Source of the DNA: Phoronis australis | Lineage: Eukaryota; Phoronida; Phoronidae | Length of the DNA: 64,000 bases | Assembly: GCA_002633005.1 (NCBI GenBank) | Contig: NMRA01000835.1 | Span: 63,774-127,773, forward strand | Direction of reading: 5' to 3' | Translations under genes and position numbers: made by a program | Notes under the pieces: generated by a model | Seen by the model: only the letters and a program-made list of their open reading frames with translations | Database searches by the model: none | Told to the model about the DNA's origin: nothing | Shown: positions 47,335 to 59,800 of the stretch, piece by piece | Numbering within the stretch: position 1 is the stretch's first letter | Layout: the number at the start of each line of letters is the position of its first letter

Positions 47335-48388
47335 ACTGAGGTATAGTGAGTCAAGAATTTAATTTACTTAATTTCCGACAATATGTGGCCAAATCAATGT
47401 ATAAGCAATGATTTAAGTATTACAACCAAAAAGTGCCACAAATTTCTCTCATTGGTTATACCTCATGAATTTAAGACACAATGTGGGGATAATTTAATCA
47501 CTTTTAACGAACTAACAATAGCACCAAATTAAGGCTTTCATAACTATCTTCACGACTAATAAGAAGCAACCAACAAACAATGTTTTGAAAAACTGGTAGC
47601 AATTAAAAATAAAAATGGTATCTTTAACAACAGTATGATTACTTCAATAACTAGGGGTATAATATCCCTGCATAAAATGTTCCATCAATGATAAGCCTAA
47701 GAATTAAACGCAAGAGGCAAACTTGGTATGGTCTACGTAATTTGGCACAATAGTTTTGAGTGCTATAAAGGTGGCCGTAGCTCTGATAAACAAAAAACAA
47801 ATGACATATGATAATTTATCCCTTACGCATTGAATCTGTTAAGGGAAATACGGCCAAGTAATAAAGTTTTCCTTATTCACCTCCAGCACTACTTCAACAG
47901 CGACCTCTGACATGGAAAGTTCAAAAGGTAGGTCAATGTCGATTCCACGTCGTTAGCCGGTTCAATCACCAAACTTTCGGAAAATAGTTTAAAGTAATAC
48001 AATTAATTATTATAGCAGTGTAAATAGCCCTCAGCATACAATCAGGTCTCAATCGTAACATCTGGAACAGGAATGTTAATCATATGACATTTCTGTCTCA
48101 GTTTTTATTTGCTAAATATTTTATCATCTGCAACTCGGGCGCCGATTCCTCGGTAACTACAATATCATATATTTTCATCTTTGCTATCTCTTTTGAAGTA
48201 ATGAATCGTCACATTTAAAACTGTTTCTTTAACTTGAGAAAACTTGCAGCCTAATGCGCAAGTACATACATATTGGATGTGATCTGCCACGTGGACAGTC
48301 TGAGTGAAGTATTTAAAAAATCTGCGAAAAAATGAAAAAAACTTAGGAATTCGAAGCCTATGGAATAAATACAAAACGTATCTCGATT
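47335..48388. other. Unannotated stretch
   Basis: AT-rich, nothing recognised. Confidence 0.35.
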
Positions 48389-48471
48389 GGCGTACATGAA
48401 GTAATATCCCACTCGACATTATTCGGTGTATCGCGTAATAATGTCTCGTGGGATATTAGTTCACGCACGCC
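48389..48471. repeat. Short palindromic element
   Basis: Two arms of about 37 bases (GGCGTACATGAAGTAATATC... and its inverse) with about six mismatches around a centre of under ten bases. One arm of the same sequence is present in inverse orientation at 8876-8912. It is a dispersed foldback family. Confidence 0.65.
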
Positions 48472-48496
48472 ACTCTCAGTACGATATGTGTAATAC

Positions 48497-48659
48497 TACC
48501 GTAATCGTTCAGGTTAACGCCCATGCTCAGTTAACCGCCCATCCCCGACTTTAAGTGGATTTTCGATTTAACCGCCCACTGCTCGGTTAACCGCCCTCCC
48601 CCGATTTTTCGGATTCGCCAATTTAACCGCCCAGGGCGTTAACCCGAACGATTACGGTA
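48497..48659. mobile_element. Short TIR element, GGGCGGTTAA family
   Basis: 163 bp with ends TACCGTAATCGTTCAGGTTA and its inverse, TA at both extremes, and internal GTTAACCGCCC subrepeats. Each half matches one end of the larger element at 8916-10110 in opposite orientation, so it is an internally deleted, non-autonomous copy. Confidence 0.85.
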
Positions 48660-50561
48660 TGTACAACTAGTAATAACCATTGCTACCGAAAACACCGAAA
48701 TTATCTCAAACCAATCTTCAACAGATCCAAAATTAAATAAACGTGCACACTATACCAGTCTTTTGAATCAAACATTCCTACACCTAAAACTAATAGGGTC
48801 ATCCCGAAATAAGCTGTTCTAATCTGGTAGTTAAAAGCACAGGTCGCACAATGATAGTGCTGCTGTCAAAGGTGGCGCCACAGTCAATGTTGGTCACATC
48901 ACCACAATGGGTAACAAAAGAAAGCTGAACAAGCCATGAATTTACAACTAGTTGTCCAACTTGCGTAAACCTTATCGTGTTAGTACCAAAACTCGCTACA
49001 AGAAACACATTATCTGTCTTCCAAATGATAAAACGTAACACTTCTCGATTTCGGGATGAGATTTTGTAAGGTTTCATGCAAAAAAAATGTGACTATGTGA
49101 GAAACACTTCTTCAGAAATTGTTGACAGTCTATTAAGAATAAAATTTGTTTAGTACCACTTGTCATAAGAAGTGTTTCTCATTTAGTTCCAACCACCAGT
49201 TTGTAAAATAAAAGATTGTAGGATGATACGAACACCATTTGACATTAAGCGATGTACCTGAGCATCTGTTTATGAATATTCCCAGAGGTGAGGACTAAAG
49301 AACAAAATCACGAGTAAAATTAAAATATGATTATGTTAGACTGCCAACAACTGAGCTCAGTCCTGACATATATCACGCCACTTAAGTAATGGAACCATTG
49401 GTGAAGGGTTTTAAAACGAAAACCCAAAGTTCCTAATTTCACATAGACTACACTAAGTTCATGAATTGCTCTTGAAACAAGATTTGCCATCGCATTAAGG
49501 ATCAGCTTTATTCGAGCTTACTTGAATTTATCAATAGATTTGAAGAGTTCAAATCCCTCCGAGTCAAAAATGAAACAGAATACTTAGTGATACTCATCAA
49601 AACAGCTGAAGATGATTTACAGCTATTTGTGAGTTACTGTATTTTAAATCAAAATTATACAAACTCATCTTGCACCTTCAACCACCAGAAAAAAGTATTG
49701 ACTTAGAATAACACAACCTTGTAAAAAGGTAATGCTACACGGCAAAGGAGAAGAAGCTGGAATGAGGTAAAACTTGGGAAAACATAATGTAAAATGTAGA
49801 AATGCTTATTACAAAACACATGATATTCATATGACTGTAAAGGAGATGAGTATTTCGGAGTAAAGAAATATTTCATTGTGAAAAGAATCTAATGAAAACT
49901 CATAATGTAAGAGCAAGAGCATCATTCAAGTATAGTAGAAAATGTTGAGATGTATTGTTCAAGAAGACCATCAACATAAAGCATCATACCTAAGGAAATC
50001 CATTTTATGCGTGACTTTGACTAGATGAAATTAATAAGCAAAGTGCAATGATTGGAGCAAATAACAAGTATTCAGCAGTCCGTTCTTACATGCAAATCAA
50101 CAGAACACTGCTAGTATTGATAAGCTTTGCAGACACACCAGTTCAGATCATTGCACAAGTGCACATGCTACCCAACATTTTTCAGTAATGTTATCTATTG
50201 TGTTTACCTATACTCACGAAATAAAATTTTTAAAATGAATTGGGTGACATATTGGAACACCCATAGACCAAAAAAAATTAATTATGAACTTCAGGCTTTC
50301 CACTTAATGAATTGTGTCCTTTGTGATGCATAGGGACACACTTAAAAGGTTCTGCACAAAAAGAAAGTTGTTAACACTCAGCGATAGACAACAGCTATCT
50401 ATCACATGTGAACTATTGCCCCTGCTTAGCACTAGTCAAGTATTAGCTTAAACTACTGACAAACTAAATAGTTAGTAATGGAACTGCTAATGATACACAT
50501 GCACGTCAGTCAACGTTAAGCCACTGAAATTCTCACTCTAACAACCAATGCAGAGCTTGAC
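48660..50561. other. Prominin 3' flank, unannotated
   Basis: AT-rich sequence downstream of the last prominin exon seen. It includes a perfect 15-base inverted repeat (TGAGAAACACTTCTT at 49098-49112, inverse at 49167-49181). Additional prominin exons or the 3' UTR may lie here. Confidence 0.35.
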
Positions 50562-50880
50562 TTACCCGTGATACTGTGGCGGCTCCGGAGCTCTGTACGA
50601 GGGGGGCTTTGAATGAGGCCCAGGGTAACCCCTGCTGTGGTTTAGCGACTCATCTGCGTGCTGCTGTGCGTATTGATTTGGGCGTGGTGCATCGACATAT
50701 GCATGATACCCACCTCTATAATCACCATAACCATTAGCAGGCTGCATATTGGGCCCGCGGTACTCATCTTGGGGGTAGTATGGTTCGGGTTTGGTGGAGC
50801 GGGGGTAATCGCCACGAGTGTTGTAACCGCCGTTGACGTTACCCCCCTGACTGACCCCTTTTAGTTTGTGCTGGTCAAGT
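50562..50880 (-). other. Prominin tail exon with PPxY motifs and a stop codon inside a splice donor
   Basis: This exon encodes 105 residues rich in Gly, Tyr, Pro and Asn, with YGDYRGGYHAYVDAP in the middle, ending PPSYRAPEPPQYHG. The TAA stop at 562-564 of the 50-kb block overlaps CACGG/GTAAGTC, a near-consensus splice donor. If the donor is used, the frame continues into an unseen exon; if not, the protein ends here. Confidence 0.7.
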
Positions 50881-53800
50881 CTGCATGCAAAGAAACAGGA
50901 GAAGGGAAATCAGTAAAGTAAAGACACTGGGATCCAAGGATAGGATACATCCATGCACTATTCTACAAAACAAAACAGACAAGACACACTAGTAAGGCCA
51001 ATCGAAGTCCACAATATTCAGTCTACAGATTCAAGACATTTCTTATCACTTACAAAGGTATCACACACTGTAGGTGTTCAGAGGGCTGGTAATCTGTCAG
51101 TACAATTAGGAAGTACTTTGAATTTTTTGTCAAAGCATTCTGGAGAATAGCTTGTGCTAAGAAAGTGCGATTTTGAGTTAGCACCTTAGTTTGGAGATGA
51201 CATACAATGGCTCAATGATCACCAAGGTTTAAAAAAGAGTGGAAATTTTACCAATCAAGCATGGAATGCAGCTGGTCAATATCCGAGTCAAGTCTGAAAT
51301 CAAGTTTAATGTTCTAGGTTGAAAAGACAGCACTCAACACTGACTTCACGGACTTCCGCTTTTAGCCTTCACAATCAACTACTTACTTTTAAAGTTATGT
51401 AGGCCTGTATCAGCAAGTCTTAGCATTCGCATACTCAAGAAAGTACATATGTTCCGAAAGCAAAAAGACTGGATAATTGTATGTTTTACTTATACAAATC
51501 TGGCATCGACTAGGTCACATGACCTTGTTTTTTGAGTAAAAGTTAGCAAAAAAAGAAACTAGGTACCATCATTGCAGAATAAAGGTGTGAAAAACAAGAC
51601 CAGATTTCGCTTAATATATTCAAATCTTAAAAATGCTTTCCCAGTTTTCTAACTTAACATTTCATTTTTGTTTTAAGAAACATTTCAGATTATCCACAAA
51701 AAATCATTGAAGTCCTACTTTTGAAAGCCTCTCAGTACATAAAGCACAGAATCTGAATGTTTCGTATTGATCCAACCAGCCACTTTTTGAGATATGCCTT
51801 TCGGATGTTGGCAAATTTAGACATTTTCTTAGGGTCATGCATAACCTTATAAGTAAATGATATTTCTAAATAATATGGGGTTTTCCTCATTTTCTGTAAT
51901 AAAACCAGTTTGGCAAGGATGGGTTTTGTAGATAGACTTCATTAAATGTGCACTTCAATCATACCTAAAAACAACTATAGCTATTGTGAGTGCGTTTGAC
52001 TGAATATTAAAAGGATTCGTCAATGCGATTTTCATACAGTGACGAAACAACAACAAAGTTAAAGGAGTTGGAAGCGTACGTTGCCATGGCCACAACATAT
52101 CACGGATGGGACATTCACTAGAAAGCTGAAACACTAAGACAAGATGCATCAAACCACAGTCATTAAGACAACTCACCAATGAATATCACAAACAAAACAC
52201 AAAGACAGTAGTTGAGTTTTGTTCAAAATGTTGACTATTTCATAACGAGCACAATTACAAAACATGTTAATTACACCACTGAGAACCAATGGGTATATTG
52301 AAAAGTTATTAAGTTAAATATAAATTAGGCTTCTTAGAATAAATCTATGCCATTCATCAGCATAGTAAAAGGTTTTCACAATGAAGTTTCTTGGATAGAA
52401 TTTTATTACAAGGAAAAAGGAGTTAAATAATGGGGCATTCACATATTACTGGAGAGAGGAGGAAGGGTTCAAAAAAATGATAACTTATGACAGCGGGAGG
52501 GGGTTCGACTCACAGTGACATTGTCGTGTGGTTTATAAGAATATCTCCATTACAGTAGATATAGTTAGGAAATAGGTTCACCTTCCATGGGAATTGACTA
52601 TTGATTCCAAAACCAGAACCTGCCATTTCATGCTTCCAAGATTTGATCATATTTCAGTAGACTTGATTAAACATGTACACAACAGCAGACCCATTCCATC
52701 CCTGCCTAAATGGGGGGAGGGAGGTAGGTTGGCTGTGATGACGTAATTAGAGGCTAGACAGGGAGAGGGCTTATATCATGATGAGGGGTGATGATGGAAG
52801 GGTGAGGGGAGATAAAAAAAATGGCAAATTTTGTATGACGTAATATATAGGAATGTTCCTTAATGCTCCTTTACAATCATTATCAAACGTTTGCAGTCTC
52901 CACACAATACTAACAACATTAACCAAGGCAATTCACCCTTGTAAGTAAAATTAGACGGAACAAACAGAAAAGTAATATGGAGGTGTAACAAGGAAGTAAC
53001 ATGCACTTGACCGGTGCTAAGCAAATGAAGAACTTCCATAGAGCAACAAATGGAAAGAGGGACAACGTGGGACCAATGACCACATTTAGCACAAAGATTA
53101 CAGTATGTCGCAGTGGTGAGCCTCAGTTACGGACTTAGGTTTAGATCAAGTGCTTGTTGACAAACAGGGCCTTGCATAAAGGATCTCTCACCTTTGGTGC
53201 TCAACCTTAACTTGAATGTGAGAAAAGATCTGTGTAAATCAATGGAGGTAATGTATCCTGGGACTAATGCAAAGTACTACTGAGCCATGAAGAGGCTATT
53301 CTTACTAAAACACGTCAACATAAAAAACCTGGTTGTGCACTAAAGCACATGAGCCTGATGGTGGACATCATCTTAATAAAATGAAGAAACTTTGGTGGGA
53401 AACAGGGGATATGCAAACTTTAGATGTTTTGCACATAAACGAAGTTACGCCAACCACAGCTAATTGGTGCCAAGAGTCATTGGTCCCACGTGGCCAGCCA
53501 GGATTACTCCACAAAGTTCCCATCCATATAATCACCCCGAATTCATCTACAAGTTACAGCCCCAGGACCTCCCATAATAAAAAGCAACACTGGAATTTTT
53601 ATGTCATGCTGTCGAGCACACTAAATGCTTACAGTAACATATAAAGCAGATTAAAAACCAACCATAGATTTCATATATAAACGGAGGTACTTAAAATGGC
53701 ATTACTGTCTCTAAGTTTCAGGAAATGTATTTTAACATTTTTCACTACCATCGGTCATCGGATATTCTACTAAGACAAAAGACTACTAAAGACTCTACAA

Positions 53801-56800
53801 GAGCAAACAGTTTTTTCACAAATTGGAAAGAGTGAACACTAAGGACACGACCACAAACACACGCATTATGATTTCTAAGTGATATGCATTATTTCAACAA
53901 AAGAATACAAATTTGCAATGAAGTAATTTTTTGAATTAAAATAGAATTAGCACTAGATGAATGAGAACATTGAACTTGAACAATGTGCATAAAACAAATT
54001 TCAGGGTAACATTACCATCTGACTAATAAAATACACAGTGTTACGGTAACTTGAGTGACTGGAGAATTACAAACACTCACCTGTCCAGTGGAATTGTGTC
54101 ACCTGGGTTCACTCCCTCGTAGTCGTCATAATCACTGAAAGTATGCAACAAAATATCAAGCAAAAATCAACAATAAGTAAGAGTTCCAACCAATATTAAA
54201 AAAATCTTTATTATCAATGTGTTACTTTTCGGTGGAAAAGCTTTTACCACAAGTGTTTAAACAAAACCAATGAAACCAATGGCCAAAAATATCCAAAGCA
54301 CATATTTTATAATTTGTTTCACTTATAGGGCTTTAATGTTCACTTCAAAATACTTTTGAACACACAAAGTCCTCATCAACAGTTGATCTTGCAACAGTAA
54401 TTAAAACTAGAGCTTACACTCCGCCTAACTGCGACGGGTCGTACTTCTCCGTCCGTCTGTACAGACCCACTAGGTTCACGGCCAGAACAATACATGGTAT
54501 AAAGAAGAAGAGACACCAGCCGAAGCAGTACCAGAAACCATTCTACAAGAAACAATGCAGGCTAGCCAATCGTCATCACTAACAAACTGAACAGTTTATA
54601 GTCTTCTTTTCTCTTAATGACATTCTTTTCTCACAGGCTATATTTCTTTTCCCAGGCACAGCAGTAGGCCTGTCCTGAAATAGCACAGCACCACTCCCAT
54701 TCTAAGGCACTTACCCACAATGCAACAAACGTGTAAAGCACTTGCTGTTGTCATTATCTAGTTTCCTAATCATATGCAATTCATCATGAAATGCAGGCAA
54801 ACTTATACAAGACCTAATGCATTTTGACTTGAAATGCAGAAACCAAGAAATTGTATGCATTTCCGTTATTAATGAACATGGGAATGCCTGAGTAGGTCAG
54901 TCATGCAATATATTTGTCAACCACCACCAAACAGAAATATTCAATAGAGGATGGGTCCATTTTTTTCTTAAACACATTTCTTTCTTGACAAACCACAGTT
55001 GCATCCTCAGGAGTATTTGATAACGTAAAGCCCTTGCCAGACACTAGCACTCAGAAATCTTGGCTCAAGCAACAGACATAAAAACTGTGTTTAACTAGTT
55101 GAATAATTCAACATTCCACCGCCTTCGACCAATCATTTCAGGGGGCGACCATATAGCTAGTGTCCACAAGTACAGTGGTGAACTTACTTGTGGAACTGTA
55201 GCCTGACTGTTGCAGTATATAGTTTTACTCAACCACACTTTTCCACTTTAAAAAGGAACTGTGGTTCATGAGAAAAGACACATGCTTTAAACATTGTAAG
55301 AAAAATGTTAACATATCCCATACAATCTTCACCAACTTAAAGGCATTCACTGTAATTTCAATGTTCATTTCAATCATAATATGCAAATCAAAGTCTTACA
55401 AATGGCTCCAGCACATAGACACAGGCACCATCTATTACATGATTGAGAGCATCATAAATAGGTCGACACTTTCCGATGTCCTTTCTTATCTGTAAAAGAG
55501 AAAATCCAATAAAACTTGAGAAGCTAAGTGGACAGAGCCCCATTTGAAGTTCAGTCATCCAAAAATTTAAAACTATTAAGTACACTGCACAACATTTTAT
55601 AGACTTCAAGAATATGTTGAGCCCCTTAAGAGGGGATGAGAGGAAGTACTCAGATACTAGTTAAACAATATCAAAGCAAATACATTGTTAAAGAAAAATA
55701 AATAAAACATACCCTCATCTTCAACCCACTAGCAAAAGACTCCACAGACTTTTCGACTTCGCCAGTAGTGTTTTTTACTTTCTGCAAAAAACAAAATTCA
55801 AATTAAACAAAATAACACTGGCACATATGGAACCTCACAAATGAATTTACCTTTAGAAAACATCCTTCTTTACTCAATGTTTACTGAACTCTACATTCCA
55901 TTTGCACTTGGTGATTTCAAACCATAGACTTCAAGTTTTCACCTTTCCAATCTCACCTCAGGTGTAAAAGCAAATGACAACTGTGCCAAACATATTAAAC
56001 ACAAGTTATATTTTCAAGCAAACACTTGATTGATTACAACTCCTTAGTCACCAAGTACATTCTAAACTGGTGGTAACCCGTTGGTGCTTACTAATTTTTC
56101 TTCCTTCTAAAACCGAGTACTGTCACATTGAGAAAGCGGCGATTTCACAAATTAGAAACAAAATTTTGCCCCTTGCCTAGAGAATGAAGCCAGGCCTGAA
56201 CTGATATTCTAATCTTTTACATATTAACCTTGCAGAAAAGGTGTTTTATGCAACTAAGACAACATTGAACACCAGTGGCCGTAACTAACAACAAATTTGT
56301 AACAAGTACGTGCATCAGAGTCAACAGTCACGATAAACTCAATACATGACAGACGTGCAGTTCTTACTCTCTCACATTCTCTGGAGACCTCTAATGAGTG
56401 CCCTTTTTGTGAATAATACAAAGTTTAAGTGATAAAACCAGAGTGCGTCGAGCTCTCACCTGATTCACATATGTAGTTCCGTTGTTGTTCACGCTGCTTT
56501 CTGCCTTTTTAATTCCCTCAAGCAAATTGTCAGTTTCAGACTGAAAAATAGTCACCAAATGTGTGAATCTTGCCAACTAAAACCAGCCAAACGCAAATTT
56601 TATGTCTTGTGGTCTGAACTGTATTCAGCAGAAATCGATATTGAAGTACGTTGACAACATGTTCTATGAGCTATCGTCTTCACCCGACACATAGAACACA
56701 GTCGTTTCTTATGCGTTTTTAAGGACATTTGTAAGCAGGGTTACCCAAAAAGACTGAAATCAACAAAGAAAGTAACCATACTTTCAGAACATTTACATGA

Positions 56801-59800
56801 CTCCAACTTCAACCTTTCTGCCTTAAAAAGATCAATCAACAAATAGTTAAAATGAGTTAAACAGTCATCCATCAGTTCTGGTCTCACAACAAGCCAAAAA
56901 GCTTTATAAAACAATTTGTGTCAAACTTACGCAATGATTTTATATAGATTATCCATGTCACAAATGTACATCAATGTCCGACTTTGGAGCCTTTATTTCA
57001 GGAATGTTTCCTGCTCTTCCATGTGAGCATTTATGAAGCAGAGTAACAGTCAAATCGAAATTGTTTAAAGATACAAAGTGATTATTATCAAAGCAGTCTA
57101 TACCTTAATGTCAGCACTTTTCTTCACTTCATTTGTTGCTGTTTCCAATTCGTCCTGAAAAGAAAGACATGTTCAGAGTACAATTTTAGAAAGAGACTGT
57201 ACATTTTATTCGAAGATGGGTATTATTTTTATTATTCATCCAGGTGAATAACCAGATGAGAAGAAACTAGAAATCACAACTTCTGGAATCATAAAATAAA
57301 TTTCCCAATGCTGCAGATCTGCCTCTCTCCTTCTAGTGGAAATGACTGGTTCATGCGAAAAATTCTGTCACCCTCTGACTGGTGTTCACATAAAACAACT
57401 GCAAGGCCATGGGGCCCGTTCCAAGAAAACTGACTTACCTAACATACATCAAAAATTTCAGCCAATTTTAGAACATAACTTAAAATTTGTCTCTAGTCTG
57501 TTTCAAGAAAGAAATCTCAAGTTTGACTTATCAAAAGTTTTTGACTTGAGTTTCCTCTTAATTTTGACTATGATACCGGATGTGGAAGTTTCAATGTTTG
57601 AAGTTAAAGCAAATCTTAGAGACCGAAGCCAAAAATGAACTTAAGATAGTTTCTTGGAATGGTTCCCTGGACCATCAGCCAGACAACTTAAATCTGACAT
57701 GTCTGTGTCTATTTAAGGAGTGGCGCTTGACTTTATCTCAGACATCTTCTCTGACACCTCGTTCAAACCAGTATCCTCACATCTACACATTTTATTGTTA
57801 TGGACAGCACAAAAAACATCAAGATTTAGCAAATATGACTGTTTTTAAATAAATACAGTAAGGTCAACAAAGAGTGAGACTGGGTGGCAGTGTAACTTAC
57901 AACTTTCCCCTCCATTGTCTTCACTTGATTTTCTTGTATTTGTCCAAGGGTGACAGCACTGTCAGTGAGATTGATCTGTGGAAAAGAGGCAAAATTACCC
58001 AGGATTCAAAGGACACATACTATCGTTCAATGTGCCGCGTAACATTGCTTAAGCTACAATCATTTACCACTAGTTAAAACTAAGTCAACACTACCACTTC
58101 ATGTTGTTCAATATCAGTACATAACACCAACTAAGACTCTTCTTTTGTAGTACACAGCAGCACTTAGAACATGGGATGTGTTAACAGAAGTCTAGGGATG
58201 ACACCGCAGCAAAATGTTGGCCGACTCTTTAACAGCTACTCCATAACAAGGGTTGGCAAGGATGTGGCATTATCCTCAGTGGGCAATTTGCTCTCCAAGT
58301 GGGCAGGGGGCATCAGCAAAGTAGTATTGTTTCAGATAAATTTTATTACTTGGTATAATTGTCTTGGGAACCCATTTTTCGGGTCGTAAAGATATTGTGT
58401 TGATTTGACTTTTGATCACCTTGTTGCCATTCCCCTATCAATTATGTGGAAGAGAGCCCCCTTAGAAAAAGACTGGCCTCGCAAAACAAATTCCCCCACT
58501 TTGTGTCTATCTAGCAATTCATAAATAAACAATATTGACAACAAAATTTTATTAATTTCCACATTGTGCTGAAAGCATTTTGACAATTTCTGAATTGTGT
58601 TTCACAGGTGGGAGATTAAATAGAGGTGAGAATTTTTTCAGAAAACAAAAAACCTCCAATCGTCCTTTCCAAAGTGGGCATTTCTAGTGAACTTGCAGAA
58701 TGGAAACTACATGTTTTTTCTAAAAACATTTTGTTCAAGTACTGTGCTGCAGATATAAAACAGTAAAAACATGAGAAAAATTAATGAATAAAAGTGACCA
58801 CTGTAGAATACGATACTTACACCGGTAGTTGTTGAGAAAGTTGTTAAGTTATTAGCAAAAGCATTCAAGTCAATCTTGGTTATCTCTTGCCTAGCCTGTA
58901 AATAAAGTAACGTTTAGAATCTGTTATACACAGAAAACAGAAACTGGTTTAAACTGAAATGTTTCCACTCAAAATACGTTGAACAGTTAGCATCTAGCAA
59001 TTTACAGTTGTTAAACATTCGAGGCTAAACAAAATTGTAGTTGTAAACTGATACAAGAGTTAAAGCAAAATAAAATCTGCAAATAAACTCAAATTAATAA
59101 ATTGAAGAATGTGTTTTTGTTAGTATATATCTCAATCGGTCAAAAACATTTTGAAAATAAAACACATGTTCTAAAGCTAAAGTAGCATATTACAAAAAAC
59201 CAATGGAGAATTTGGAACTCCCATGTTTAATAAAACTCCATTATATTTATAAAAATCACAAAGATGTAATTCATTCTGTCACTTATTATCTAGCCCTGCA
59301 AAATAATACTTACTACATTTAGTGCCACATACAAGCCAAGTATCCTACCTCGTTCAAAATTTTTGAGGTGTTGATATTGTCCAAGCTGGAGTTTCCAAGG
59401 TCTCGCAGCTGTTCTTCCAACTGTGGAGTGAGTATCTGGATTTGCGGCAGGTTGATAGAAATGTCGAACGCCCCAGTCAGGTTGTATTTCTACAACAAAC
59501 TGTTATCTTGAGTACAACAATAATATGTAGATTACATATCAGACAAACAAGTGATAACTTTTAAACAACAATGAATAAAATGAAAAACACAAAAACCTCA
59601 TATCATGAAATGAAATTCTAAAACTGTACGCATGATACAATTTTTGGTGAACAGCAAGAGACCTGAAGTAACTATTCTATCACATCATTTTCACTATCAA
59701 TTCATATACTGAATCCTTTCATTCATTTTTTCAATAAATTCAAAAAGACATAGCGACCAGGGGCCCGTTCCAAGAAAACATACTAAGCTAAGACAAATGT

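Noticed and set aside
49098-49181. Perfect 15-bp inverted repeat as a mobile element
   Set aside because: Only one copy, no target duplication and no second family member in the window.
57336-57852. Two overlapping plus-strand ORFs near 57.5 kb
   Set aside because: They overlap the foldback element and read antisense to the prominin gene; no family match.
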